From: Piscinibacter gummiphilus
Lineage (GTDB): Bacteria; Pseudomonadota; Gammaproteobacteria; Burkholderiales; Burkholderiaceae_C
Reading direction: 5' to 3'
Assembly: GCF_032681285.1 (NCBI RefSeq)
Contig: NZ_CP136336.1
Span: 5,319,001 to 5,383,000 of the forward strand
DNA: 64,000 bases
The stretch's first letter is position 1. Every line of letters begins with the position of its first letter. Both the position numbers and the translations under genes were made by a program. The notes beneath the pieces are model-generated. The model did no database searches. It had not been told where the DNA came from and was given only the letters and a program-made list of their open reading frames with translations. Positions 1-9,776 of this stretch are shown here, one piece after another.

Positions 1-36
1 ACCATCACCGGCGACGCCGTCAAGGAGGTCGCATGA
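1..36 (+). CDS. C-terminal tail of an upstream gene (partial)
   Basis: An open frame enters from the left edge and ends in TGA at 34-36, giving only the residues TITGDAVKEVA. Its stop overlaps the ATG of the next gene as ATGA, which is typical of translationally coupled genes in this window, so it is probably the end of a real CDS in the same operon. The TGDAVKEVA ending would suit a BON-domain or similar periplasmic protein, but eleven residues are too few to assign a family. Confidence 0.4.
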   Translation, partial: TITGDAVKEVA

Positions 37-422
37 CGACGCTCCGAGTCGTCCGACGTCTCGCGAGCGCGGTGCTGGCCGGCGCGCTGCTGGTGGGGTG
101 CCAGGGCATGCCGCTCGACCTGTCCAAGCGGACCGTGACCGACCGGGCGCAGATCGACGCCTACAAGGGCCGCCGCATCGTGGGCGAAGCCACCGGCTTC
201 CAGTTGCTGCTGTTCATTCCGATCGCCATCAACAATCGCTATCAAACGGCCTACAACGATTTGCTTCGCCAAGCCGGCGACGACCTGCTGAGCGACGTCA
301 CCGTCACCGAGTCGTGGCAATGGGCCGCCGTCGGGACGCTCTACACGACACGGATCGAAGCGACGGCCTACCCGCGCAAGGCGCCCGCCCCCACCCAGGA
401 CGGCGGCTCGACGCGGCGGTAA
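33..422 (+). CDS. Small outer-membrane-type lipoprotein, unknown function
   Basis: This 129-residue protein begins with a basic n-region (RVVRR), a hydrophobic stretch and a lipobox LLVGC with the lipidated Cys at residue 23, so it should be exported and anchored by lipidation. The mature part carries short aromatic segments around FQLLLFIPIAINNRY and SWQWAAVGTLYTT. The region after the lipobox resembles small conserved lipoproteins of Proteobacteria, but I cannot name a family or a function. Its ATG overlaps the stop of the preceding frame (ATGA), and AAGGAGG at 21-27 is a strong ribosome binding site. A 78-bp gap containing a Fur-like site separates it from feoA, so it is probably not part of the iron operon. 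Confidence 0.72.
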   Translation: MTTLRVVRRLASAVLAGALLVGCQGMPLDLSKRTVTDRAQIDAYKGRRIVGEATGFQLLLFIPIAINNRYQTAYNDLLRQAGDDLLSDVTVTESWQWAAVGTLYTTRIEATAYPRKAPAPTQDGGSTRR

Positions 423-455
423 GCCCCGGGGGCAAGGCCCCGCCCCCTCAATCTA

Positions 456-477
456 GATAAGATCGATTATCATTTGC
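456..477. promoter_or_regulatory. Fur-box-like site upstream of feoA
   Basis: Read on the minus strand from 477, the sequence GCAAATGATAATCGATCTT agrees with the 19-bp Fur consensus GATAATGATAATCATTATC at about 13 positions, including an unbroken ten-base core AATGATAATC. It is an AT-rich island in GC-rich DNA and lies 26 bp before the feoA ATG, where a bound repressor would block transcription. Fur control of feo operons is well established; use of this particular site is inferred. Confidence 0.6.
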
Positions 478-502
478 ATCTCGCTTTCCCGCGGATGCCG
501 TG

Positions 503-754
503 ATGTCTTCTCCCCGCCTGTCCGACCTGCCCAACGGGGCCCGCAGCACCGTCACGGCCTTGAGCGCACACGCCCCGCAAGCCGATGACGCGATGCTGCG
601 CCGCCTGGCCGAGCTGGGCTTCCTGCCGGGCGAGCCGGTGGAGGTGCTGCGCCGGGGGCCGGGTGGCCGTGAGCCCCTGGCCGTGCAGATCGGCGAGACA
701 CTGTTCGCCTTGCGCCTGGTCGAAGCGCAGTGCGTGGAGGTTGCGGCGCCATGA
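503..754 (+). CDS. feoA: Ferrous iron transport protein A (FeoA)
   Basis: The 83-residue protein is a single SH3-like FeoA domain, the usual size for the family. Visible family features are the N-terminal LSDLPNGARSTV stretch, the RRLAELGFLPGEPVEVLRRGP turn (typical 'L..lGl.pG..v.v....P' pattern) and the closing LRLVEAQCVEV. FeoA is a small cytoplasmic partner thought to act on the FeoB G-domain. ATG 503 was preferred to the GTG directly before it. The stop overlaps the feoB ATG as ATGA at 751-754, so the two are translationally coupled. Expression is probably repressed by Fur through the site at 456-477. Confidence 0.9.
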   Translation: MSSPRLSDLPNGARSTVTALSAHAPQADDAMLRRLAELGFLPGEPVEVLRRGPGGREPLAVQIGETLFALRLVEAQCVEVAAP

Positions 755-2601
755 GCAACACCACGGCGCTGAAGGTCGCGCTGGTCGGCAACCCGAACTG
801 CGGCAAGACCGCGCTCTTCAACCTGCTCACCGGCGCCCGCCAGAAGGTCGCCAACTACGCGGGCGTGACGGTCGAGCGCAAGGTCGGCACCGCCACGCTG
901 AAGAGCGGCCGCACCGTCTCGGTGGTCGACCTGCCCGGCGCCTACAGCCTGACGCCATCGACGCCCGATGAAGCGGTGACGCGCGACGTGGTGCTCGGCC
1001 GGCGCGCCGACGAAGCGGCGCCCGATGCCATCGTCGCCGTGGTCGACGCGACCAACCTGCCGATGAACCTGCGCCTGGTGCTCGAACTCAAGCGCCTGGG
1101 CCGGCCGATGCTGCTCTCGCTCAACATGGCCGACGTGGCCCGCGCGCGCGGCCTGCAGATCGACGTGGCGCGCCTGAGCGCCGAGCTGGGCATGCCGGTG
1201 GTGGAGACGGTGGCGGTGCAGAGCCAGGGCCACGCCGCCCTGCTGGCCCAGCTCGAACAGCAGTCGCAATGGCCCACGGCACCGGCCGTCACCAGCGAAG
1301 CGCCGAGCCCGATCGAGCTGCAGCGCGAGGTGCGGCGCATCCTCGCCGTGGCCGCGCCCACGGCGATGCAGTTCAAGCGCTTCAACCACCGGCTCGACGC
1401 GGTGGTGATGCACCCGGTGGCCGGTCTCGCCTTGCTCGCGCTCTTGCTGTTCCTGATGTTCCAGGCAGTGTTCTCCTGGGCCGCGCTGCCGATGGACGCC
1501 ATCAAGGCCGCCACCGAAGCGGCCGGCGCGTGGCTCACCACGCACATGGCCGACGGGCCGCTGCGCAGCCTGCTCGTCGACGGCGTGATCGCCGGGGCAG
1601 GCGGCGTGCTGGTGTTCCTGCCGCAGATCCTGATCCTCTTCTTCTTCATCCTCCTCCTCGAGGACTCGGGCTACCTGCCGCGTGCCGCTTTCCTGCTCGA
1701 CACGGTGATGGGCAAGGTGGGGCTCTCGGGGCGGGCGTTCATCCCGCTGCTCTCCAGCTTCGCGTGTGCGATCCCCGGGATCATGGCCACGCGCACCATC
1801 CCCAACTGGCGCGACCGGCTAGCGACCATCATGGTGGCACCGCTGATGACCTGCTCGGCGCGGCTGCCGGTCTACGCACTGCTCATCAGCGCCTTCATCC
1901 CCGAGCGCCACATCGGCCCGTTCAACCTGCAGGGGCTCACGCTTTTCGGGCTCTACGTGGCGGGCGTGCTGTCGGCGATGGTGGTGGCCTGGGCGCTCAA
2001 GCGGGTGTGGACCAAATCCAGCTACCAGCCGCTGATGCTGGAGCTGCCGCCCTACCGCTGGCCGGGCCTGCGCAACCTCGCGATCGGCCTCTGGGAACGG
2101 GCCCGCATCTTCATCACGCGGGTCGGCACGATCATCTTCTCGCTCACCGTGCTGCTGTGGTTCCTGTCCACCTACCCGGCGCCGCCCGACGGAGCGACGG
2201 GTGCGGCCATCCAGTACAGCCTGGCCGGTCAGTTGGGCCAGCTGCTGCAGCATGTGTTTGCGCCCATCGGCTTCAACTGGCAGATCTCGATCGCCCTCGT
2301 GCCGGGCCTGGCCGCGCGCGAAGTCGCGGTGGGGGCGCTCGGCACCGTCTACGCCCTGTCGGGCGGCGGTGAGGTGGCCGATGCACTGCTGCCGGTGATC
2401 GCCCAGCAGTGGTCGCTGGCCACGGCGTATTCGCTGATCGCCTGGTTCGTGTTCGCGCCGCAGTGCCTGTCGACCCTGGCGGTGGTCAAGCGCGAGACCA
2501 ACTCGTGGCGCTACCCGCTGCTGATGGCGGCGTATCTGTTTGCCCTGGCCTACGCGGCCTCGTTCGTCACCTACCGCGTGGCCCTGTGGCTGGGGAGCTG
2601 A
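751..2601 (+). CDS. feoB: Ferrous iron transporter FeoB (GTPase-permease)
   Basis: This 616-residue inner-membrane protein imports Fe(II). The N-terminal G domain has G1 GNPNCGKT (13-20), the switch Thr in NYAGVT (T40), G3 DLPG (60-63) and G4 NMAD (125-128). From about residue 220 onward two Gate-type hydrophobic blocks follow, including PRAAFLLDTVMGKVGLSG and [16 protein letters not shown], both hallmarks of FeoB. It is clearly shorter than the roughly 770-residue E. coli protein, in line with compact betaproteobacterial FeoB proteins. The start is the ATG overlapping the feoA stop; an upstream in-frame extension would lie inside feoA. The next gene starts 2 bp after the stop. Confidence 0.95.
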   Translation: MSNTTALKVALVGNPNCGKTALFNLLTGARQKVANYAGVTVERKVGTATLKSGRTVSVVDLPGAYSLTPSTPDEAVTRDVVLGRRADEAAPDAIVAVVDATNLPMNLRLVLELKRLGRPMLLSLNMADVARARGLQIDVARLSAELGMPVVETVAVQSQGHAALLAQLEQQSQWPTAPAVTSEAPSPIELQREVRRILAVAAPTAMQFKRFNHRLDAVVMHPVAGLALLALLLFLMFQAVFSWAALPMDAIKAATEAAGAWLTTHMADGPLRSLLVDGVIAGAGGVLVFLPQILILFFFILLLEDSGYLPRAAFLLDTVMGKVGLSGRAFIPLLSSFACAIPGIMATRTIPNWRDRLATIMVAPLMTCSARLPVYALLISAFIPERHIGPFNLQGLTLFGLYVAGVLSAMVVAWALKRVWTKSSYQPLMLELPPYRWPGLRNLAIGLWERARIFITRVGTIIFSLTVLLWFLSTYPAPPDGATGAAIQYSLAGQLGQLLQHVFAPIGFNWQISIALVPGLAAREVAVGALGTVYALSGGGEVADALLPVIAQQWSLATAYSLIAWFVFAPQCLSTLAVVKRETNSWRYPLLMAAYLFALAYAASFVTYRVALWLGS

Positions 2602-2603
2602 AC

Positions 2604-2858
2604 ATGCAGGAACTGATCGTCGCCCTCATCGTCGTCGCGTGCACGGGCTATGCCGTGTGGACGCTGATGCCATCGGCGCTGCGCCGCGCCTTGGCGCAGC
2701 GGCTGCAGCATGGCGCCTGGCCCGGGCCCATCGCCCGCCGCCTGCAGCGCGCAGCGGCAGCCTCCGCAGGTTGCGGTTGCGATGCCGGTTGCGAGGCGAA
2801 GAAGCCGGCGCCATCCGCCGCCCAACCGATCCGCTTCCATCGCCGGCCCAAGGTCTGA
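2604..2858 (+). CDS. Small Cys-rich membrane protein of the feo operon
   Basis: The 84-residue protein has one N-terminal membrane helix (residues 3-22, ELIVALIVVACTGYAVWTLM), a basic arginine-rich segment, and a cysteine cluster CGCDAGC near residues 60-66. It starts 2 bp after feoB, so it is surely co-transcribed. Small Cys-rich proteins of this kind recur at the 3' end of feo operons (FeoB-associated Cys-rich or DUF6587-like proteins; I cannot confirm which family number applies). The cluster could hold iron or sense redox state. It is not a canonical winged-helix FeoC. Confidence 0.75.
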   Translation: MQELIVALIVVACTGYAVWTLMPSALRRALAQRLQHGAWPGPIARRLQRAAAASAGCGCDAGCEAKKPAPSAAQPIRFHRRPKV

Positions 2859-2908
2859 TTGCGGGAATCACGCAGCCCGTCAGGCCGGTCGGGCCCTACC
2901 ATCCGCGC

Positions 2909-3295
2909 ATGAATCCAATCGTGGGGTGGGGCCTGGCCTTCGTGGCCCTGGTGGCCGGCTGGTTCAGCTACGGCTGGCAGGGTGTGGTGATGGTGGCGTC
3001 GGTCATCGTGTTCTGGCTGCTGCTGCAGTTCAGCCGCGCACTGCGCGTGATGAAGAACGCCGCGCAGGCCCCCAAGGGCGAGGTCGGCAGCACCGTGATG
3101 CTCAACGCCAAGCTGAAACACGGCATGACGCTGATGCAGGTGATCGCCATCACCCGCAGCCTGGGTGACCACGTGAGCGAATCACCCGACACCTGGGCCT
3201 GGCGGGATGCGGGCGACAGCCGGGTGACGCTGGTCTTCGAAGGCGGCAAGCTGAGCCGCTGGGAGCTCCACCGCCCCGCGTCGTCCGAGGGCTGA
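2909..3295 (+). CDS. Conserved membrane-anchored protein, unknown function
   Basis: The 128-residue protein has two adjacent hydrophobic helices at the N terminus (about residues 3-20 and 24-41), followed by a soluble domain of about 80 residues with a KAELKHGMTLMQVIAITRSLG-like segment and a final beta-rich stretch RVTLVFEGGKLSRWEL. I know no function. It lies 50 bp beyond the small Cys-rich gene on the same strand and could be the last feo transcript gene or independent. An in-frame extension upstream overlaps the preceding gene and was rejected in favour of the ATG at 2909. Confidence 0.7.
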   Translation: MNPIVGWGLAFVALVAGWFSYGWQGVVMVASVIVFWLLLQFSRALRVMKNAAQAPKGEVGSTVMLNAKLKHGMTLMQVIAITRSLGDHVSESPDTWAWRDAGDSRVTLVFEGGKLSRWELHRPASSEG

Positions 3296-3309
3296 GCCTC
3301 GCGGCTCAG
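3292..3309. terminator. Hairpin between convergent genes
   Basis: CTGAGCC-TCGC-GGCTCAG is a perfect 7-bp stem with a 4-base loop. It covers the stop codons of the two convergent genes that end at 3295 (+) and 3306 (-). No T-run follows on either side, so it is at best a weak, bidirectional terminator. Confidence 0.35.
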
Positions 3310-3617
3310 TCGTGGCGCCGCCTGAGCAGCATCAGGCCGATCAGCGCCAGGCCGGCCAGCATCATGCCGAGGTTCGACGGCTCGACCGACGCCTTCTCGG
3401 CGGGCGGCGGTGCGGCCGAACGCTCGCGTGCCGTGCGGGACTCGTCCCGCGGGCGCGTGACGGCGACGGCGCGCAGCCGCGGCTCGGTACTCATCTGCAC
3501 GAAGGCCGTGCGCGTCGCTTCCTGCGAGGCGGCGGCTCCATCCTCCTGAGCTGCCGCGGGCAAGACCGACAAGGTCGACATGGCCAGCACCGACCATGTG
3601 GTGAGCGAGAGTTTCAT
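3306..3617 (-). CDS. Small secreted protein with PEP-CTERM-like anchor
   Basis: The 103-residue protein starts with a cleavable signal peptide (MKLSLTTWSVLAMSTLSVLPAAAQ, cut after AAA or AAAQ). It continues with a low-complexity charged region and ends with a tripartite tail: EPS, the hydrophobic stretch LGMMLAGLALIGLMLL, then RRRHD. That tail is the PEP-CTERM sorting signal layout, with EPS in place of the usual PEP. Proteins of this type are processed by exosortase and sent to the cell surface or EPS matrix. No exosortase gene lies in the window. The ATG at 3617 was chosen because it begins the signal peptide; upstream in-frame codons would add 49 unlikely residues. Confidence 0.7.
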   Translation of the reverse strand: MKLSLTTWSVLAMSTLSVLPAAAQEDGAAASQEATRTAFVQMSTEPRLRAVAVTRPRDESRTARERSAAPPPAEKASVEPSNLGMMLAGLALIGLMLLRRRHD

Positions 3618-3778
3618 GACAACCACCTGTGAACAAGCGCCGGGCCCTCCCGGATGCCGCGGCCACGCATGGGAATCACTATAGAAAGCCGCGTGCTCTC
3701 GCGCGCCCCCGAGAGCCGGGGGTGGCGAAGCCCCGCTCGTAGAATCGGCCGCATTGCCAAACACTGAGGATGAGTTCC

Positions 3779-4702
3779 ATGTCCATGGAAGACCGCGACG
3801 GAAAAATCTGGATGGACGGCCAGCTGATCGACTGGCGCGACGCCAGGATCCACGTGCTGTCGCACACGTTGCACTACGGCTGCGGCGCCTTTGAAGGAGT
3901 GCGCGCTTACGACACGGTCAACGGCACCGCGATCTTCCGTTTGCGCGAGCACACCGAGCGCCTCTTCAACAGCGCCAAGATCCTGCGCATGAAGATCCCA
4001 TTCTCGATCGAGGAAGTGATCGAAGCGCAGCGCGCGGTGGTGAAGGCCAACAACCTCAAGAGCTGCTACCTGCGGCCGCTCACCTGGATCGGCTCCGAGA
4101 AGCTGGGCGTTTCGCCCAAGGGCAACAAGATCCACCTGATGGTCGCGGCCTGGTCCTGGGGCGCCTACCTCGGCGAAGAGGGCCTGAAGCGCGGCATCCG
4201 CGTCAAGACCTCGAGCTACACCCGCCACCACGTCAACATCACGATGACGCAGGCCAAGGCGGTGAGCAACTACACGAACTCGATCCTCGCCAACATGGAA
4301 GCCACCGACGACGGCTACGACGAAGCCCTGCTGCTCGACTCGGCCGGCTTCGTCTCCGAAGGCGCGGGCGAGAACCTCTTCGTCATCAAGGGCGGCGTGG
4401 TCTACACGCCCGACTTGTCGGCCGGCGCGCTCAACGGCATCACCCGCAACACGGTGTTCAACATCTGCCAGGACCTGGGGCTCAAGCTCGTCGAGAAGCG
4501 CATCACCCGCGACGAGGTGTACATCTGCGACGAGGCCTTCTTCACCGGCACCGCCGCCGAAGTGACGCCCATCCGCGAACTCGACCGCGTGCAGATCGGC
4601 CAGGGCTCGCGTGGCCCCATCACCGAGAAGATCCAGAGCGCCTTCTTCGACATCGTGAACGGGCGCAACCCGAAGTACGCCGAGTGGCTGACTGCCGTCT
4701 GA
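3779..4702 (+). CDS. ilvE: Branched-chain amino acid aminotransferase
   Basis: This class IV PLP aminotransferase interconverts Val/Leu/Ile and their 2-oxo acids using glutamate/2-oxoglutarate. The 307-residue length fits IlvE. Visible signatures are HTLHYGCGAFEGVRAY near the N terminus, the PLP lysine region TQAKAVSNYTNSILAN, and SEGAGENLFVIKGG. Three in-frame ATGs lie at 3770, 3779 and 3785. GAGG at 3766-3769 is spaced correctly for 3779 but abuts 3770, so 3779 is preferred. A zinc-finger gene follows 10 bp downstream, an arrangement common in Burkholderiales, then waaF. Confidence 0.93.
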   Translation: MSMEDRDGKIWMDGQLIDWRDARIHVLSHTLHYGCGAFEGVRAYDTVNGTAIFRLREHTERLFNSAKILRMKIPFSIEEVIEAQRAVVKANNLKSCYLRPLTWIGSEKLGVSPKGNKIHLMVAAWSWGAYLGEEGLKRGIRVKTSSYTRHHVNITMTQAKAVSNYTNSILANMEATDDGYDEALLLDSAGFVSEGAGENLFVIKGGVVYTPDLSAGALNGITRNTVFNICQDLGLKLVEKRITRDEVYICDEAFFTGTAAEVTPIRELDRVQIGQGSRGPITEKIQSAFFDIVNGRNPKYAEWLTAV

Positions 4703-4712
4703 AGAGGCTGAC

Positions 4713-4919
4713 ATGAGCAACACCCCATCCAGCGTCGAACTGCTCGCCACGGACCTGCAAGGCCCGGGCGTCATCGCCTGCCCCAACCCCAAGATGACGC
4801 TGTGGAGCGGGCACCCCAAGGTCTTCATCGACGTGGCCACCACGGGCGAAGGCAAGTGCCCGTACTGCGGCACGGTCTATCGCCTGAAGGCCGGCGAGAA
4901 GCTGCACAGCCACCACTGA
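4713..4919 (+). CDS. CHCC-type zinc-finger domain protein
   Basis: The 68-residue protein contains the C-x(n)-H-x(n)-CPYC pattern of the zf-CHCC family: a Cys in IACPNP, a His in SGHPKVF, then KCPYCGTVYRLK and a C-terminal HSHH. Members include the mitochondrial NDUFS6 zinc domain and small bacterial proteins; the bacterial role is not known. It is sandwiched between ilvE and waaF with short gaps (10 and 4 bp), so it is probably co-transcribed with both. Confidence 0.85.
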   Translation: MSNTPSSVELLATDLQGPGVIACPNPKMTLWSGHPKVFIDVATTGEGKCPYCGTVYRLKAGEKLHSHH

Positions 4920-4923
4920 GCCG

Positions 4924-5922
4924 ATGAGGGCATTGGTCATCGCGCCGCAGTGGATTGGCGACGCGGTGATGTCTGAACCCCTGCTGCGGGTGCTGGCCGT
5001 GCGCGGCGAGAAGCTGACGGTCGCGGCCCTGCCCTGGGTCGCGCCGGTCTACCACGCGATGCCGCCGGTGGCCGAGGTGATCGAGCTGCCGTTTGCGCAT
5101 GGGCGGCTCGACTGGTCCGGACGCCGGCGCGTGGCCCGCGAGTTGCGCGGGCGCTTCGATGTCGCCTACGTGCTGCCCAACTCGCTGAAGGCGGCGCTGA
5201 TCCCGTTCTTCGCGCGCATTCCGCGGCGCGTCGGCTACCACGGCGAAGGCCGCTACGGGTTGCTCAACGAGCGGCATCCGAACCCGGGCGGCCGGCCGCC
5301 GATGGTCGCGTTCTATCGCGCGCTGAGCGGCGACGCCGCCCGGACCGAAGAACCCCGGCTGAGCTTCCCGCCCGAGCGGCTGCAGTCGGTCACCGGCGCG
5401 CTCGGCCTCGCGCCCCAGGCCTACTGGGTCTTCGCCCCCGGCGCCGAATACGGCCCGGCCAAGATCTGGCCGGCCGGCCACTACGCCCAGCTCGCGCGCG
5501 AGCTGCACGCGCGGCACGGCCAACCCGTCGTGCTGCTCGGCTCGGGCAAGGAGGCCGCGCTCTGCGAAGAGATCGCCACCGCCGCCCCCGGCGCCTGCTG
5601 CGTGCTTGCCGGCAAGACGACGCTGATCGACGCGATGGTGCTGATCGCAGGCGCCCGCGGCGTGGTCAGCAACGACTCGGGCCTGATGCACGTGGCCGCC
5701 GCCTTCCGCATCCCGCAGGTCGCCGTCTTCGGCTCGACCAGCCCCGAGCACACCCCGCCGCTCAGCCCGAACGCGCGCGTGCTGTGGCTGAAAGACGAGC
5801 TGCAGCTCGACTGCATGCCCTGCTTCGAGCGCACCTGCCGCTATGGCCACTACCGCTGCCTGACCGGCGTACCGCCTGAGCGGGTCCAGGCTGCCCTAGA
5901 CGACGCCCTCGCGAAAGCCTGA
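4924..5922 (+). CDS. waaF: ADP-heptose:LPS heptosyltransferase II
   Basis: The 332-residue GT9-family enzyme adds the second L-glycero-D-manno-heptose to the lipopolysaccharide inner core at the cytoplasmic face of the inner membrane. The N-terminal MRALVIAPQWIGDAVMSEP matches the WaaF opening. The C-terminal half shows the donor-site stretch VFAPGAEYGPAKIWP and the conserved SNDSGLMHVAAAF followed by FGSTSPEHTPP. Length is close to the E. coli enzyme (348). It starts 4 bp after the zinc-finger gene and is followed 4 bp later by a histidine kinase. Confidence 0.93.
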   Translation: MRALVIAPQWIGDAVMSEPLLRVLAVRGEKLTVAALPWVAPVYHAMPPVAEVIELPFAHGRLDWSGRRRVARELRGRFDVAYVLPNSLKAALIPFFARIPRRVGYHGEGRYGLLNERHPNPGGRPPMVAFYRALSGDAARTEEPRLSFPPERLQSVTGALGLAPQAYWVFAPGAEYGPAKIWPAGHYAQLARELHARHGQPVVLLGSGKEAALCEEIATAAPGACCVLAGKTTLIDAMVLIAGARGVVSNDSGLMHVAAAFRIPQVAVFGSTSPEHTPPLSPNARVLWLKDELQLDCMPCFERTCRYGHYRCLTGVPPERVQAALDDALAKA

Positions 5923-5926
5923 GCCG

Positions 5927-7440
<1,514 letters not shown>

Positions 7441-7465
<25 letters not shown>

Positions 7466-8136
7466 AGGATGGGCCCGGTGGGCGCGCCGGTGGGCGAACC
7501 GCCCGGCGGCTCCAGGCTCACGGCGAAGGCCGCGGTGTTGTCGAGCACCCGCCCCCGCTGCACCACGGTCGCCCCTTGCGCCGAGATCAGGCCGAGCGAA
7601 CGTGGCGCCCCGCTCGGCGGCACGGCCCACAGCTCGAGGGCCTTGTCCGCCTGCAGCGACACCTGCTGGATCGGCTTGGTGACGAGCGCGCGCCCGTCGG
7701 CGCTGATGCTTGCCACGAACGACGCCGGCACCACACCGCCCACGCCCGGCGTGCCGCCGGCCGCCGACAGCACGACGACGATCGGCGGCTGCGCCGGTTG
7801 CGGCAGGGCCAGCAGCACCGCCAGCGTGAGCGCTGCCATCGAGGCCACGCCGGTCAAGGCCCGCCACACCGCCAGGCGCTCCCACCAGCCCGGCCTGGGC
7901 GCGGACACCGACGCAATGCGCCGCTCGATCGCCTGCCACACCCGGGCGGGCGGCACCACCGGCTCGACCGTGGTGGTGAGCGGCATCAATCGGGCTTCCC
8001 ACTCGCGCACGGCCCGGCGCAATGTGGGGTGCACGCGCGTCAGCGCAACGAAGCGGCGCCGCGCGGCACCGCGCAGCGTGCCGGCCACGTAGGCGGCGGC
8101 GAGGCGATCAGCGAGTTCGGGGCGGCTGTAGTCCAT
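7441..8136 (-). CDS. Anti-sigma factor, RskA-like
   Basis: The 231-residue protein lies 7 bp downstream of an ECF sigma gene on the same strand, the standard sigma/anti-sigma arrangement. Residues 1-90 form a cytoplasmic zinc-less anti-sigma domain (LADRLAAAYVAGTLRGAARR, then WEARLMPL). One membrane helix follows (GVASMAALTLAVLLALPQP) and then an extracytoplasmic RskA-type domain with KALELWAVP and PSGAPRSLGL. It should hold the sigma factor at the membrane until a periplasmic signal releases it. The start was set at MDYSRPELADRL; the 14 in-frame residues upstream would run into the sigma gene. Confidence 0.85.
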
Positions 8137-8143
8137 CGTGTCG

Positions 8144-8776
8144 TCATTCCGCCTGCAGATCGCGCACCACGGCGCCATCGAGGCAGGTCTTCAAGGCCAG
8201 CAGCGCACGCCGCACCCACGACTTCACGGTGCCCAGCGGCTGGCGCATCCGCTCGGCCACCTCGGCATGGCTCAGCCCGTCGTAGAAGGCGAGCGCCACA
8301 CTCTGCCGCTGCTGCGCACTGAGGCCCTGCATGCAGCGCCCGAGCGCACGCGCATCCGAGGCCTGGCTCAGGAGCGCCAGCGGCCCGGGCGTGGTGGTGT
8401 CGGCCACATCGTCGTACACGTTCTTGTCCTCATCGCCCTCGCCCGACAGCGGCGCGGGCTGGGTTTGCGGCTCCGCCTGACGGCGGCGCAGGCTGTCGAT
8501 GGCCCGGTTGCGCGCGATGCTGGTCAGCCAGGTCAAGGGCTGGCTTTGCGCCGCATCGAAGGACTGCGCCGCCCGCCACACGTTGACATAGACCTCCTGC
8601 AGCACGTCTTCGGCCTGGGCCCTGTCCCGGTTGATACGCAGCACCACCCCGAACAGATGCGAACTGGTGCGCTCGTAAAGCTGTGCGAAGGCCGCACGGT
8701 CGCCCAGCCCGCTCTTGGCGAGCAGCTGCGACAGCTCGCGGCTGCGTTCGGTCCAGTCCTTGGGGTCAGTGCGCAT
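8144..8776 (-). CDS. ECF RNA polymerase sigma factor, SigK-like
   Basis: The 210-residue sigma factor has region 2 (FAQLYERTSSHLFGVVLRI, then AEDVLQEVYVNVWRAAQSFD) and region 4 helix-turn-helix (LSHAEVAERMRQPLGTVKSW). It lacks other domains. It is paired with the RskA-like anti-sigma factor immediately downstream, matching the SigK/RskA class of ECF systems. The regulon cannot be read from the sequence; the closely spaced upstream divergent gene is purU (76-bp gap). The start MRTDPKDW was chosen over a 49-residue upstream extension that would overlap purU. Confidence 0.9.
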   Translation of the reverse strand: MRTDPKDWTERSRELSQLLAKSGLGDRAAFAQLYERTSSHLFGVVLRINRDRAQAEDVLQEVYVNVWRAAQSFDAAQSQPLTWLTSIARNRAIDSLRRRQAEPQTQPAPLSGEGDEDKNVYDDVADTTTPGPLALLSQASDARALGRCMQGLSAQQRQSVALAFYDGLSHAEVAERMRQPLGTVKSWVRRALLALKTCLDGAVVRDLQAE

Positions 8777-8852
8777 GATGGGCCCGTGATGAGGGGGGAA
8801 TGATGCCGGGCTGTCGCATGCAAAGCGAGACCCGTCCGTACAATTCCGCGCC

Positions 8853-9761
8853 ATGCCGCCTGCCACCGCACCTCGTTCGCGCGAATTCGTCCTCACACTC
8901 TCGTGCCGCGATGCCAAGGGCATCGTCTACGCCGTCTCGGGCCTTCTCTACCAGGCGGGCTGCAACATCGTCGACTCGCAGCAGTTCGGCGACCTGCCCG
9001 ACCAGGTCAGCGCGCACGCCACCGGCCTCTTCTTCATGCGGGTGCACTTCGAAGCGCCACCGCACCTGGCCGACGTCGACACGCTGGAGAGACTCTTCAC
9101 CAGCGTGCGCGAGCAGTTCGCGATGGACGCCAAATTCCACAGCCTGGCGCGCAAGCCGCGCCTCCTGCTGATGGTGAGCCAGCACGGCCATTGCCTGAAC
9201 GACCTGCTCTACCGCTGGCACTCGGGGCAGCTCGAGATCGACATCCCGGCGATCGTCTCCAACCACCCGACCTTCGGCGAGCTCGCCGAGCGCTATGGCA
9301 TCCCCTTCCACCACCTGCCGCTGGCCGCCGGCGCCTCGGCCGAGGCCAAGCGTGCGCAAGAGCAGAAGGTGGAAGCGCTGGTGGCCGAGCACGAGGTCGA
9401 CCTCGTCGTGCTGGCGCGCTACATGCAGATCCTGAGCCCCGAGTTCTGCGCCTTCCTCAAGGGCCGGGCGATCAACATCCACCACAGCTTCCTGCCGAGC
9501 TTCAAGGGTGCCAAGCCCTACTTCCAGGCGCACGACCGCGGCGTGAAGCTGATCGGCGCCACCGCGCACTACGTGACGCCCGAGCTCGACGAAGGCCCCA
9601 TCATCGAGCAGGACGTGGCGCGTGTGGACCATTCGCTCAGCGCCGAAGACTTCACCGCCGTCGGCCGCGACGTCGAGTGCATGGTGCTCGCCCGCGCGGT
9701 GCGTTGGCACGTCGAGCACCGTGTGCTTTTGAACGGCCAGAAAACCGTCGTCTTCCACTGA
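8853..9761 (+). CDS. purU: Formyltetrahydrofolate deformylase
   Basis: PurU hydrolyses 10-formyl-THF to THF and formate, balancing the one-carbon pool. The 302-residue protein has an N-terminal ACT domain (LTLSCRDAKGIVYAVSGLLY) and a formyltransferase fold with the catalytic Asn/His in INIHHSFLPSFKGAKPY and the Asp in ELDEGPIIEQ. It is slightly longer than the roughly 280-residue E. coli enzyme through the N terminus. No riboswitch-like structure was evident upstream. An NTF2-like gene follows 15 bp later. Confidence 0.94.
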   Translation: MPPATAPRSREFVLTLSCRDAKGIVYAVSGLLYQAGCNIVDSQQFGDLPDQVSAHATGLFFMRVHFEAPPHLADVDTLERLFTSVREQFAMDAKFHSLARKPRLLLMVSQHGHCLNDLLYRWHSGQLEIDIPAIVSNHPTFGELAERYGIPFHHLPLAAGASAEAKRAQEQKVEALVAEHEVDLVVLARYMQILSPEFCAFLKGRAINIHHSFLPSFKGAKPYFQAHDRGVKLIGATAHYVTPELDEGPIIEQDVARVDHSLSAEDFTAVGRDVECMVLARAVRWHVEHRVLLNGQKTVVFH

Positions 9762-9776
9762 GGAGGCTGAACCCCG

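Noticed and set aside
8777..8852. Riboswitch or attenuator in front of purU
   Set aside because: The 76-bp divergent gap is too short and shows no conserved aptamer-like helices.
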